DNA of 64,000 nt from Rhizobium bangladeshense (GTDB lineage: Bacteria > Pseudomonadota > Alphaproteobacteria > Rhizobiales > Rhizobiaceae): the NCBI RefSeq assembly GCF_017357245.1, contig NZ_CP071612.1, positions 1,181,001 through 1,245,000 on the forward strand, written 5' to 3'. The notes below the pieces were generated by a model. It worked only from the letters and a program-made list of their open reading frames with translations, was not told the origin of the DNA and did no database searches. Shown in pieces: positions 1 through 8,787 of this stretch (the first letter of the stretch is position 1; the number at the start of each line of letters is the position of its first letter). Position numbers and translations under genes: made by a program.

Positions 1-900
1 CAGGTCGTCGCCCAAAACGCAACGGGCATTGCTGCCGGAGCCCAGCAGGTTCGTTCCGCCTCGGACGATTTGTCGAAGCGCACCGAACAGCAGGCCGCCT
101 CCGTCGAGGAAACCGCAGCCGCCCTTGAAGAGATCACCACGACGGTCTCCGATTCCAGCAATCGTGCCCAGGAAGCCGGCCAACTGGTGCGAAGGACCCG
201 CGAAAACGCCGAGCGTTCCGGGGAGGTGGTCCGCAGCGCCGTCGATGCGATGGGGAAGATCGAGACATCGTCCGCGGAGATCAGCAATATTATCGGCGTG
301 ATTGATGAAATCGCGTTCCAGACCAATTTGTTGGCGCTTAACGCCGGTGTCGAGGCCGCCCGCGCGGGCGATGCCGGCAAGGGTTTTGCTGTGGTGGCGC
401 AAGAAGTTCGTGAGCTTGCTCAGAGATCGGCCAAAGCGGCAAAGGAGATCAAGGAGCTCATCAGGGCCTCCAACGAACATGTCAAGAACGGCGTGATGCT
501 GGTCGGCGAAACCGGCAAGGCCCTCGAAGAGATCGTCGGCCAGGTTCAGCAGGTCAATGGCAATGTTCTTGCGATCGTCGAAAGTTCCAAGGAGCAGGCG
601 ACTGGATTGAAGGAAATCAACACGGCCGTTAACACCATGGACCAGGGTACGCAGCAGAATGCGGCGATGGTCGAGGAATCGACGGCTGCCGCCCACAGTC
701 TTGCCAGGGAGGCAGACGCACTGTTCCAGCTGCTGGGACAGTTCAACATCGGCGGTGCGGCCGCACGCCAGCAACGCCCCGCCGTGGCCACCGCCGCTTC
801 CAGGCCCGTTGCATCAGCGCCGCGGGCAATGGCTGCGAAGGTGAGCGCTGCCTTCCACGGCAATGCCGCAGTCGCCGGCGGCGATTGGGAGGAGTTCTGA
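1..900 (+). CDS. methyl-accepting chemotaxis protein, C-terminal part (5' truncated by window)
   Basis: The reading frame is open from the first base, so only the last 299 residues of a chemoreceptor are present. The fragment is the cytoplasmic signalling coiled coil: the conserved hairpin tip EIAFQTNLLALNAG starts near fragment residue 103 and is followed by AGKGFAVVAQEVR, the site that contacts CheA and CheW. Glutamine/glutamate-rich stretches on both sides are likely methylation regions. The protein ends in DWEEF, close to the NWETF-type pentapeptide that tethers CheR and CheB, after a flexible Ala/Pro/Arg linker. The sensor domain lies outside the window, so the ligand cannot be inferred. 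Confidence 0.95.
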   Translation, partial: QVVAQNATGIAAGAQQVRSASDDLSKRTEQQAASVEETAAALEEITTTVSDSSNRAQEAGQLVRRTRENAERSGEVVRSAVDAMGKIETSSAEISNIIGVIDEIAFQTNLLALNAGVEAARAGDAGKGFAVVAQEVRELAQRSAKAAKEIKELIRASNEHVKNGVMLVGETGKALEEIVGQVQQVNGNVLAIVESSKEQATGLKEINTAVNTMDQGTQQNAAMVEESTAAAHSLAREADALFQLLGQFNIGGAAARQQRPAVATAASRPVASAPRAMAAKVSAAFHGNAAVAGGDWEEF

Positions 901-919
901 GGCGCAGGGCGGCTCCGCC

Positions 920-1891
920 TCATTTCATCAGCTTGCCGATCTCCTCGATCTCATTAGTCCATATGCCTGCCGCATAGTTATGCGGCAGGCGCGCCAGTTG
1001 CGCGGGATCGTCGACGCCGGTAGAAAAATCGCCGCCGCGATAGGGACCGAGCACGAAAACTTCAGTGCCCGCATCCTTCATCCGGTTGAGAAAGCGGTCC
1101 GGCCAGCCCCACAGCCAGGGCGCAATGTTGATCGGCACCAGCATCATCCGATGTTTGCAGGCCTCGGGCACGACGCCGGTCCAGCCGTAGGCAATATAAT
1201 CGAAAAGGCAGCTTTTCAGACTCTTGCGCGAGGCGGTTTTGATATCGGGTGTCAGCCGGTCGAGCACGTCGATCGGCTCGTCGCCGCCATAGACGATGAT
1301 GCCGGCCCGTCGTGTCGCCGCAAGCCCGTTCAGCAAAGCTGCGAGCTTTTCTCCCTCGGACGGATCGCGGCTCTTGATATTGATGAGGAAGCGCCGATCC
1401 GAAAAGGTCGAAAGCACTTGCGCCAGCGTGGGCATCATACAGATGCCCCGGCCGCGGAACGGAAAGGTCTTGCCGCCGTCGGCGGTATAGCCGTAGCCGA
1501 TGTCGAGTGTCCTCATCTCAGCCATGGAATGCTCGCGCGTCACGCCGTGGCCGTCGGTGCGGCAGTCGAGCGTCCAATCGTGAAAAACGGCGAATTCGCC
1601 GTCTGTCGTCGGATGCACGTCGATCTCGACGATATCGGCGCCGGCGGCAAAGCCCGCCTGAATCGACGGGATGGTGTTTTCCAGATAGTCGTGTTTCGGC
1701 GGCAGCATGCGGCTCGCCGTGCAGGTGTCGTTCTTCAGATCGGTCTCGTCAAACCGCTGGGCGATGCCGCGATGGGCGAGCAGTACCGGCTTTCCCGGCC
1801 GATGCTCGGCAATGAGGCTGGTATTGTTGAGATAGACGCCGGCGGCTGCGAGCGCGGTCGCCGCCGCGCAATAGAAAAGCTTCCTGCCCAC
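920..1891 (-). CDS. glycerophosphodiester phosphodiesterase family protein
   Basis: A 323-residue GDPD-fold enzyme that would hydrolyse glycerophosphodiesters to glycerol 3-phosphate and an alcohol. The fold signature is complete: HRG at 40-42, ENT at 71-73, the metal-binding ExD at 89-91 and HD at 104-105 within EIDVHPTTDGEFAVFHDW. The first 25 residues form a hydrophobic export or anchor segment, so a periplasmic site is likely. The start is GTG, placed behind GGGAGGAG. It converges with the chemoreceptor gene and stands alone. The exact head group is not predictable. Confidence 0.88.
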   Translation of the reverse strand: MGRKLFYCAAATALAAAGVYLNNTSLIAEHRPGKPVLLAHRGIAQRFDETDLKNDTCTASRMLPPKHDYLENTIPSIQAGFAAGADIVEIDVHPTTDGEFAVFHDWTLDCRTDGHGVTREHSMAEMRTLDIGYGYTADGGKTFPFRGRGICMMPTLAQVLSTFSDRRFLINIKSRDPSEGEKLAALLNGLAATRRAGIIVYGGDEPIDVLDRLTPDIKTASRKSLKSCLFDYIAYGWTGVVPEACKHRMMLVPINIAPWLWGWPDRFLNRMKDAGTEVFVLGPYRGGDFSTGVDDPAQLARLPHNYAAGIWTNEIEEIGKLMK

Positions 1892-2013
1892 CTTTCTGCT
1901 CCTCCCGATTGCATCGATAGAGGAAGCAGCTAGAAAGCGATTCTGGTTGTTCTTGGGCTGTTTTCCGGCTTTTCTATGCGCGGGATTATTCGCCGGAAAG
2001 GATTGGCATCGCC

Positions 2014-2817
2014 ATGGAACGACGGGACGACGAACTCATCCATTTCGAGGCGCATGGGGCCGCCCCATTGCCGCCGGCTTCCGTCGAAGGCCACGTCGGG
2101 CGGGCCGGCGCCCGCATCTGGTATGCCAGCTACGGGACTGGCCCTGCGGTCATTCTGCTGCATGGTGGTCTCGGCCATAGCGGCAATTGGGGCTATCAGG
2201 TCCCGGTGCTGCTCGGCAGCGGCCGCCGCGTCGTGCTGATCGACAGCCGCGGCCATGGCCGAAGCACCCGCGATGCCAGCCCCTATACCTATGAGCTGAT
2301 GGCCGCGGACGTGCTTGCGGTCATGGACGAACTGCGCCTGGAGACGGCGGCATTCGTCGGCTGGAGCGACGGCGCCTGCATCGCGCTGATCCTCGCCATG
2401 ACGGCTCCGTCGCGTGTTGAGGGCGTCTTTTTCTTCGCCTGCAACATGGATCCGAGCGGCACGCTGGAATTCGTTGCGACCCCGGTCATCGACCGATGTT
2501 TCGCCCGCCACGCCAAGGACTATGCTGCCTTGTCGGCCACGCCGGACGATTTCAATTCCTTCGTCGAAGCTGTCAGCCTGATGATGGGAACGGAGCCGAA
2601 TTATCAGGCGGACGACCTCGGCCGCATCCGCCTTCCGGTGGCGATCGTGCTCGGCGAAAACGACGAATTCATCAAAGCCGAGCATGCCGAATATCTTGCA
2701 AGCACTATCCCGAATGCTCAGATGATCTACCTGCCCGGCGTCAGCCATTTCGCTCCGCTGCAGCGGCCGGCGGAGTTCAACGCCGCAATCATATCCTTCC
2801 TCGACGGGATAAGGTGA
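2014..2817 (+). CDS. alpha/beta-fold hydrolase
   Basis: A 267-residue single-domain alpha/beta hydrolase. HGG at 50-52 forms the oxyanion region, the nucleophile elbow is GWSDG with Ser118, Asp217 sits in GEND, and His245 sits in GVSHFAP, so the catalytic triad is intact. No signal peptide is visible, so it should be cytosolic. It ends about 50 bp before the exonuclease gene on the same strand and may be cotranscribed with it, but nothing links it functionally to DNA repair. Substrate unknown; esterase or C-C hydrolase activity is possible. Confidence 0.85.
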   Translation: MERRDDELIHFEAHGAAPLPPASVEGHVGRAGARIWYASYGTGPAVILLHGGLGHSGNWGYQVPVLLGSGRRVVLIDSRGHGRSTRDASPYTYELMAADVLAVMDELRLETAAFVGWSDGACIALILAMTAPSRVEGVFFFACNMDPSGTLEFVATPVIDRCFARHAKDYAALSATPDDFNSFVEAVSLMMGTEPNYQADDLGRIRLPVAIVLGENDEFIKAEHAEYLASTIPNAQMIYLPGVSHFAPLQRPAEFNAAIISFLDGIR

Positions 2818-2868
2818 TGACGGTCGCTTCCTCTGGCCTCGCGCCTCTTTGCCGCTATCTCTTGTTTC

Positions 2869-3879
2869 ATGAGAGCTGATGCGCTGCTTTATCCCGCCCC
2901 GGAGGGACTCTATTGCCCCGAGGGCGGCTTTTATGTCGATCCGGTGCGGCCCGTCGAACGGGCGCTTGTCACCCATGGGCATTCCGATCACGCCCGGCCG
3001 GGCCATGTGAACGTGCTTGCTACCCGCCAGACGCTCGAGATCATGCGACTGCGTTACGGCGACGGCTTTTGCGCCAGCGAGCAGATTGCCGGTTTCGGCG
3101 AAGAGCTGCTGGTCAATGGCGTCAAGGTAAGTTTTCATCCCGCCGGCCATGTGCTCGGCTCGGCCCAGATCGCCATCGAGAAGAACGGCACCCGCATTGT
3201 CGTCTCCGGCGATTACAAGCGCCGCCCCGACCCGACCTGCGCGCCCTATGTGCCGGTCGCCTGCGATGTCTTCATCACCGAGGCGACCTTCGGCCTGCCC
3301 GTCTTCCATCATCCCGATCCGATCGACGAGACCGGCAAGCTGCTGGCCTCGCTCCGGCAATTTCCCGAGCGCACCCATCTCGTCGGCGCCTATGCGCTGG
3401 GCAAGGCCCAGCGTGTCATCCGGCTGCTGCGCGATGCCGGATATGCCGAGCCGATCTATATCCACGGAGCCATGGAAAAGCTCTGCGACTATTATGTCGG
3501 TGAGGGCATCGATCTCGGCGAGCTGCAGCCCGCCACGATCGAAAGCCGCGACAAGTCAGCCTTCAAAGGCGCCATCGTCATCGGCCCGTCATCGGCCTTT
3601 GCCGACCGCTGGGCGCGCCGCTTCAACGAGCCGCTGCCGGCCTTCGCCTCCGGCTGGATGATGGTGCGTCAGCGCGCAAAACAGCTCGGCGTCGAACTGC
3701 CGCTCGTCATCTCCGACCATTGCGACTGGCCTGAACTGACCGAAACGATCCGGGAGCTGCACCCGGCCGAAGTCTGGGTGACCCATGGCCGCGAGGAGGC
3801 GCTTGTGCGCTGGTGCCAGTTGCAGGGCATCAGGGCGAAACCATTGCATCTCGTGGGTTATGAGGATGAGGCGGATTGA
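2869..3879 (+). CDS. ligase-associated DNA exonuclease (metallo-beta-lactamase fold)
   Basis: A 336-residue metallo-beta-lactamase/beta-CASP type protein with the metal motif HGHSDH at residues 36-41 and further conserved His/Asp positions (GHVLGSAQ, SGDYKRRPDPT). It matches the family of putative exonucleases encoded next to bacterial ATP-dependent DNA ligases, here the gene starting at 4162. Established family knowledge suggests end processing before ligation in DNA repair. The gap to the ligase is 282 bp, larger than in a tight operon, and holds a palindromic repeat. The ATG start lies shortly after the preceding hydrolase gene. Confidence 0.9.
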   Translation: MRADALLYPAPEGLYCPEGGFYVDPVRPVERALVTHGHSDHARPGHVNVLATRQTLEIMRLRYGDGFCASEQIAGFGEELLVNGVKVSFHPAGHVLGSAQIAIEKNGTRIVVSGDYKRRPDPTCAPYVPVACDVFITEATFGLPVFHHPDPIDETGKLLASLRQFPERTHLVGAYALGKAQRVIRLLRDAGYAEPIYIHGAMEKLCDYYVGEGIDLGELQPATIESRDKSAFKGAIVIGPSSAFADRWARRFNEPLPAFASGWMMVRQRAKQLGVELPLVISDHCDWPELTETIRELHPAEVWVTHGREEALVRWCQLQGIRAKPLHLVGYEDEAD

Positions 3880-3960
3880 GATGAGCTGGAGAATGCATCC
3901 AAAGCCCACCTTAGACGATCTTACCGCCACTCTGGAGGTGGCGCCGACGTCGGCTCCACA

Positions 3961-4121
3961 CTCCCTCATTCCTGTGCTCGGCACAGGAATCCAGCCACCG
4001 CGCGTCGGCGTGGCGAATGACTCATGTAACGCCGGAGAGTTTCCCGCGCCCAAGGACTTGGGCGCACTGGATTCCTGTGAAATCCCTCGGGCAAAGCCCC
4101 GAAGACGCAGGAATGAGGGAG
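3961..4121. repeat. 161-bp palindromic intergenic repeat (rhizobial type)
   Basis: The element is bounded by a perfect 14-bp inverted repeat, CTCCCTCATTCCTG at 3961-3974 and its complement at 4108-4121. Inside it lie a second perfect 13-bp inverted repeat (3982-3994 with 4067-4079) and a short hairpin GCGCCCAA-GGAC-TTGGGCGC at 4046-4065. This nested layout and the CAGGAATCCAG core resemble non-coding palindromic units I know from rhizobial genomes. It sits between the exonuclease and ligase genes and ends about 40 bp before the ligase start. It encodes no protein. Copy number in the genome cannot be seen here. Confidence 0.75.
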
Positions 4122-4161
4122 TTCCCATGGGGCTTCTTCATGCCGGAATGGGGAGGCCAAT

Positions 4162-5787
4162 ATGAAAGCTTTCGCCGACCTGCTCGACCGCCTGGTCCTG
4201 ACGCCCAGCCGCAACGGCAAACTGAAGCTGTTGACCGACTATTTCCGCGACACGCCCGATCCGGACCGCGGCTACGGTCTTGCCGCCATCGCCGGCACGC
4301 TCGAAGTGCGCAACGTCAAGCCCGCCATGCTGCGCGACCTGGTGCTGGAGCGCATGGACGAGGTTCTGTTTCATTATTCCTACGATTATGTCGGCGATCT
4401 CGCCGAGACCATCTCGCTCGTCTGGGATAATGAGCGGGATATCGACCGGTCGGCCCTGGCTCAGCCGCGCCTTGGTGAGGTCGTCACCCGCATGAACGGG
4501 CTCGGCCGCACCGAAGTGCGTGGCTATGTCCGCGATCTGCTCGACCGGCTGGATTCCTCCGGCCGTTTCGCCTTCATCAAGCTTGCGACCGGGGCGTTGC
4601 GCATCGGCGTTTCCGCCCGTCTTGCCAAGCAGGCGCTGGCCGACCTCGGCGGTAAAGATGTCGCCGAGATCGAAACCCTCTGGCACGGCCTGCAGCCGCC
4701 TTATGAGACGCTGTTCCACTGGCTTGCAGGCGACGGCGAGAAACCGGCTCTGGCGACACCGGCGATCTTCCATTCCGTCATGCTCGCAAATGCGGTGGAG
4801 GAGGGGGACCTGACAGGTCTCAAGCCGGCCGACTATGCCGCCGAGTGGAAATGGGACGGCATTCGAGTCCAGCTTTCCCGCTCCGGCGACAGGCGCAAGA
4901 TCTATTCGCGCTCCGGTGACGACATTTCAGGCGCCTTCCCCGATATTCTCGAGGCGATCAATTTTTCCGGCGTCGTCGACGGCGAGCTGCTGGTCGGCGG
5001 CACCGCCCGCTCCAACAGCCCGACGCGCACCTTTTCCGACCTGCAGCAGCGCCTGAACCGCAAGACGGTGACGGCGAAGATGCTCGACGATTTTCCCGCC
5101 TTCATCCGCGCCTATGACATGCTCTTCGACCACGAGGAGGATATTCGCGGCCGCACCTATGTCGATCGCCGCGAGCGTCTCTCCGATATCATCGAACGCG
5201 CCCCCCATGATCGGTTCGACCTCTCGCCGCTCGTCCCTTTCTCCTCATGGGATGAGCTCGATGCACTGCGCGCCGCCCCACCCGATCCGGTTATCGAGGG
5301 CGTGATGATCAAGCGGCGCGACAGCATCTACCAGGCCGGCCGCATGAAAGGCCCCTGGTTCAAGTGGAAGCGCAATCCCTATAATGTCGATGCGGTGCTG
5401 ATGTACGCCCAGCGCGGCCACGGCAAGCGCTCCAGCTATTATTCCGATTTTACCTTCGGCGTCTGGGCCGATGACGAGGATGGCGAACAACTCGTGCCGG
5501 TGGGAAAGGCCTATTTCGGCTTCACCGACGCCGAACTCGAGCTGCTCGACAAGTTCGTGCGCAACAACACGACCGAGCGTTTCGGCCCGGTGCGCGCCGT
5601 CCGCGCCGACAGGGATTTCGGCTTCGTCGTCGAAGTGGCCTTCGAAGGCATCAACCGCTCGACGCGGCACAAATCGGGGGTCGCCATGCGCTTCCCCCGC
5701 ATCGCCCGCCTTCGCCCCGACAAACCCTCCTACGAGGCCGACCGCCTGCGCACGCTGATCGCGATGATCGATGCAAAGCCGGGCTGA
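4162..5787 (+). CDS. ATP-dependent DNA ligase
   Basis: A 541-residue ATP-dependent DNA ligase that would seal nicks after adenylation of a lysine. An N-terminal all-helical DNA-binding domain covers about 1-210. The nucleotidyltransferase core follows, with motif I KWDGIR (Lys230), motif III YSRSGDDISGAFPD near 248-261, motif IV VVDGEL near 271-276 and motif V EGVMIKRR; the C-terminal OB-fold ends the protein. The ribosome site GGGAGG precedes the ATG. It pairs with the upstream exonuclease. In many bacteria this ligase is also followed by a DEXH helicase and the phosphoesterase PdeM, but neither is in this window. It is a repair ligase, not the NAD-dependent replicative LigA. Confidence 0.93.
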   Translation: MKAFADLLDRLVLTPSRNGKLKLLTDYFRDTPDPDRGYGLAAIAGTLEVRNVKPAMLRDLVLERMDEVLFHYSYDYVGDLAETISLVWDNERDIDRSALAQPRLGEVVTRMNGLGRTEVRGYVRDLLDRLDSSGRFAFIKLATGALRIGVSARLAKQALADLGGKDVAEIETLWHGLQPPYETLFHWLAGDGEKPALATPAIFHSVMLANAVEEGDLTGLKPADYAAEWKWDGIRVQLSRSGDRRKIYSRSGDDISGAFPDILEAINFSGVVDGELLVGGTARSNSPTRTFSDLQQRLNRKTVTAKMLDDFPAFIRAYDMLFDHEEDIRGRTYVDRRERLSDIIERAPHDRFDLSPLVPFSSWDELDALRAAPPDPVIEGVMIKRRDSIYQAGRMKGPWFKWKRNPYNVDAVLMYAQRGHGKRSSYYSDFTFGVWADDEDGEQLVPVGKAYFGFTDAELELLDKFVRNNTTERFGPVRAVRADRDFGFVVEVAFEGINRSTRHKSGVAMRFPRIARLRPDKPSYEADRLRTLIAMIDAKPG

Positions 5788-5905
5788 GCTTCGCGCTCCT
5801 GCGCAACAATGACGCAGGGCAATAGTTTCAACATCATGTGTATTGGCGGCACCGGGTTTCCGATGCAAATCTGGCGTGTCGGGGAAGTGATTTGGGTGCT
5901 GCGTT

Positions 5906-6829
5906 ATGAACTCGCATGAACAAAATTCCTTCTTCCGCCAACGCCGCGCCGTTCTGGCAGGGCTTGCCGGCGCACTCGTCCTGCCGCGCATGGCGGCCGC
6001 CTTCGATGTTCCGGACGAGCCGCGCCTTGCCAAGCACGACTATGCCGAGGTCCGCCGCCATTTCCGCACGAAACTCCTGAAGAAGGGCCCGGCGCCGGAC
6101 AAATACGAGCCTCTGACTGCGCCTGCCGATGCCGAGAAGATCTTCTATCGCTCCGGTTACGGCGGCGAGCTGGAACTGGCGGCCTGGGTTTCCAGGTACA
6201 AGCGCGAGCGCACCGCCAGGCCGGCGGTGCTCTTCCTGCATGGCGGCAATGCCATAGGCACCGGCCATTGGCAGTTGATGAAGCCCTATATGGATGCCGG
6301 CTATGTCGTGATGATGCCGTCGCTGCGCGGCGAAAACGGCCAGAGGGGCAATTTCTCCGGCTTCTACGATGAGGTCGACGACGTTCTTGCCGCCACCGAA
6401 CGCCTGGCACATCTGCCGGGCGTCGACCCCGGGCGCCTGTTCATCGCTGGCCACAGTATCGGCGGCACGCTGACCATGCTGGCGGCGATGAGCACCCATA
6501 AATTCCGCGCCGCCGCACCGATTTCGGGCAATCCCAACGCCTTCCGCTTTTTCAGCCGCTATCCCCAGGACATTCGCTTCGACGACAGCAATACGCATGA
6601 ATTCGAGGTGCGTTCGGCGCTGTGCTACGCCCGCAGCTTCAAATGCCCCATCCGGGTGGTTCACGGCACGGAAGAGGCGCATTTCAACGACCGCGCCGAT
6701 CTGCTCGCCCGCCGCGCCCGCGCCGCCGGCACCCATATTGAAACCGACACTGTCGCCGGTAACCACACCTCGGCGCTGCCGGCCGAGATCGAACAGAGCA
6801 TTCGCTTCTTCCACGGGGTCGCGGCGTAA
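5906..6829 (+). CDS. exported alpha/beta hydrolase (dienelactone hydrolase/prolyl oligopeptidase-like)
   Basis: A 307-residue serine hydrolase. The N-terminus has RQRR followed by a hydrophobic stretch ending RMAAA, which fits a Tat or Sec signal peptide with cleavage after about residue 32. HGG at 112-114 is the oxyanion region and the nucleophile is Ser184 in GHSIGG; a late Asp (HGTEEAHFND region) and His (GNHTSA) could complete the triad. It is transcribed away from the ligase with a 118-bp gap and no sign of cotranscription. Periplasmic esterase or peptidase activity is inferred; the substrate is unknown. Confidence 0.8.
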   Translation: MNSHEQNSFFRQRRAVLAGLAGALVLPRMAAAFDVPDEPRLAKHDYAEVRRHFRTKLLKKGPAPDKYEPLTAPADAEKIFYRSGYGGELELAAWVSRYKRERTARPAVLFLHGGNAIGTGHWQLMKPYMDAGYVVMMPSLRGENGQRGNFSGFYDEVDDVLAATERLAHLPGVDPGRLFIAGHSIGGTLTMLAAMSTHKFRAAAPISGNPNAFRFFSRYPQDIRFDDSNTHEFEVRSALCYARSFKCPIRVVHGTEEAHFNDRADLLARRARAAGTHIETDTVAGNHTSALPAEIEQSIRFFHGVAA

Positions 6830-6966
6830 GCTCTGTCGCCGCTTCAAATCTCTGGTCGATTTAATCTCCCGGCTTTTCCTGCCTCAACACCAGCCTCGCG
6901 CCAGCCGCGGGTGCCATCCTGGCGGCAGATATCGCCGTCTCGCCGATCGTTGATAAGGGTGGTTCC

Positions 6967-7773
6967 ATGAATTTTCTGCACCGGGCTTTTCCGATTGCCG
7001 GACTTATGATCGCTGTCGCGCCGCTCAGCGGCTGCAACATCCTCATTCCCGATGTCGCTGCCGATTCGCCCGCCCGCTTCGTCCAGGAGACCTCGCCGGT
7101 CTTTTACCAGCCGCCGGGCGTCGATCCGAGCCGGGTGCGGCCCATCCCCGATCAGCCGGTGCCGCAGACGCGCGAACTCTACAAGACCCAGTTCCACCAG
7201 ACCTACGGCCTGCCGGTGGCCAACCCCGTGCATACGGCGATGTATGGCGAGCAGCGCGACGAGGATTTCACCCTGCCGGCGATCCCGGTCAGCCGCGTCC
7301 AGCCGCAGTTTTTGCGCCAGGAAGTCGATTACCAGACGAACGAGCGCCCCGGCACCGTCGTCGTGGATACCAAGACGCGGTACCTTTATTTCATCGAAGG
7401 TAACGGCAAGGCCATGCGCTACGGTGTTGGCCTCGGCCGCGAAGGCTACGCCTGGCAGGGGCGCGGCGTCATCCAATGGAAGCAGAAGTGGCCGCGTTGG
7501 ACGCCGCCGGTGGAAATGGTCTCGCGCCAGCCGGAAGTTCGCGCCTTCTCCGCGGAAAATGGCGGCATGAACCCCGGGCTTCAGAACCCGCTCGGCGCGC
7601 GCGCCATGTATATCTTCAAGGATGGGCAGGATACGCTCTACCGCATCCACGGCACGCCCGACTGGCAGTCGATCGGCAAGGCGACTTCGTCCGGCTGCGT
7701 GCGCATGCTGAATCAGGACGTCATCGACCTTTACGATCGCCTTCCCGCCAAGGCCGAGATCGTTGTGATGTAG
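6967..7773 (+). CDS. L,D-transpeptidase, Sec lipoprotein
   Basis: A 268-residue YkuD-domain protein that would form 3-3 peptidoglycan cross-links or attach proteins to peptidoglycan. A lipoprotein signal peptide ends in the lipobox PLSGC with Cys23. The catalytic domain lies at about 125-268; the signature has His228 in RIHGTPDW and the nucleophile Cys244 in SSGCVRM. It lies directly upstream of a close paralogue (gene at 7913), about 140 bp away on the same strand. The two share long stretches such as GREGxAWQGxGVIQW and QKWPRW, so a tandem duplication is likely. Growth in rhizobia relies strongly on L,D-transpeptidases, which fits the many copies found in such genomes. Confidence 0.9.
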   Translation: MNFLHRAFPIAGLMIAVAPLSGCNILIPDVAADSPARFVQETSPVFYQPPGVDPSRVRPIPDQPVPQTRELYKTQFHQTYGLPVANPVHTAMYGEQRDEDFTLPAIPVSRVQPQFLRQEVDYQTNERPGTVVVDTKTRYLYFIEGNGKAMRYGVGLGREGYAWQGRGVIQWKQKWPRWTPPVEMVSRQPEVRAFSAENGGMNPGLQNPLGARAMYIFKDGQDTLYRIHGTPDWQSIGKATSSGCVRMLNQDVIDLYDRLPAKAEIVVM

Positions 7774-7912
7774 CGCTGCAACAGCGGGGGCCATATCGTC
7801 GGCTCTCGCCGGAACACGTCTGCGTGAAGCTATGGTTTATTTGGTGCAAGCCGATAGATTTCTAGGTGTCGCCACCCCGGCGTCACGCATCAAAGGAAAT
7901 CAGTCCCGCGTC

Positions 7913-8647
7913 ATGAGCTTCGATAGACATCTTTCCCGCCGCAGCTTTCTTTCCCTTTCGGCAATGACGGCAGCCTCCGCGCTCACCGGCTGCGCCTCCT
8001 CCGCCAACACCGTGACATCGGGCGACACGTCGATCATCTACCGCTCGCCCATGCGCCTGTTCCGGTCGCCGGGAGCATCGAGTGTGCCGAGCGGTCCGGA
8101 GCTTGCCGTCATGTACGGCCCCGTCGAGGACGGCGGCTTCCTCATTCCCGCCGTTCCCTACGAGCAGATCGATCCACGCTACTATCGCCAGCGTGTCCTC
8201 GATCCCACCGGCCAGCCGCCCGGCACGATCGTTGTCGATACGCCGTCGCGTTTTCTCTATCTCGTCCAGGCCGACGGCATGGCGATGCGCTACGGCGTCG
8301 GCATCGGCCGCGAGGGCTTCGCCTGGCAGGGGTCGGGCGTCATCCAGTGGCGTCAGAAATGGCCGCGCTGGAAGCCGCCGAACGAGATGGTCGCCCGCCA
8401 GCCGGAACTTGTCAAATATTCGATCGAGAACGGCGGCATGGAACCGGGCTTGACGAACCCGCTCGGCGCCCGCGCTCTCTATATCTTCTCGAATGGAGAG
8501 GACACGCTCTATCGCCTGCACGGGAATCCGGACTGGCGCTCGATCGGCAAGGCCGTCTCCTCGGGCTGCGTCAGGCTCCTGAACCAGGATATCATCGATC
8601 TCTATGATCGCGTTCCGTCCAAGGCGCCCATCGTCGTCTGGCAATGA
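7913..8647 (+). CDS. L,D-transpeptidase, Tat-type lipoprotein
   Basis: A 244-residue YkuD-domain enzyme paralogous to the preceding gene. The start at 7913 gives a classic twin-arginine motif, SRRSFLSLS at 8-16, followed by a hydrophobic region and the lipobox LTGC with Cys27, so it is probably exported folded and then lipidated. His203 (RLHGNPDW) and Cys219 (SSGCVRL) are the catalytic pair. An AAGGAA element lies 14 bp upstream, a rather long spacing. The upstream paralogue uses a Sec-like lipoprotein signal instead, so the two copies differ in export route while keeping the same active site. Confidence 0.9.
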   Translation: MSFDRHLSRRSFLSLSAMTAASALTGCASSANTVTSGDTSIIYRSPMRLFRSPGASSVPSGPELAVMYGPVEDGGFLIPAVPYEQIDPRYYRQRVLDPTGQPPGTIVVDTPSRFLYLVQADGMAMRYGVGIGREGFAWQGSGVIQWRQKWPRWKPPNEMVARQPELVKYSIENGGMEPGLTNPLGARALYIFSNGEDTLYRLHGNPDWRSIGKAVSSGCVRLLNQDIIDLYDRVPSKAPIVVWQ

Positions 8648-8655
8648 ATCTCGCG

Positions 8656-8680
8656 GGGGCGGCCGCGACCCGGCCGCCCC
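8656..8680 (+). terminator. GC-rich hairpin after the L,D-transpeptidase gene
   Basis: A perfect 9-bp stem, GGGGCGGCC paired with GGCCGCCCC, with a 7-base loop begins 9 bases after the stop codon. There is no T-run behind it, so it may end transcription weakly, act with Rho, or protect the mRNA 3' end. Confidence 0.5.
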
Positions 8681-8753
8681 AGACAGATTTCCGGCAAGCG
8701 CTTTCTCTTTCGCCGCACGGAAACAGAATTTATTTTTGAAAATTTATTGCTTA

Positions 8754-8787
8754 ATTCGATAAACCCCCTACATGGGGCCTATCGAAT
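8754..8787. promoter_or_regulatory. 34-bp imperfect palindrome upstream of the cold-shock gene
   Basis: Arms ATTCGATA and TATCGAAT flank an inner CCCC/GGGG pair with mismatched AA/CC between. It lies about 118 bp before the cspA-type start, in an AT-rich stretch. It could be a regulator binding site around the promoter or a stem in the long 5' untranslated leader that is common for cold-shock genes. The function is inferred from position only. Confidence 0.45.

Noticed and set aside
863..1933. Long open frame (356 codons) on the plus strand
   Set aside because: It is antisense to the glycerophosphodiesterase gene, whose motifs and start are convincing; high-GC codon bias opens the opposite strand.
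1930..3465. 511-codon open frame on the minus strand
   Set aside because: It spans the antisense of two well supported genes (hydrolase and exonuclease) and shows no domain of its own.
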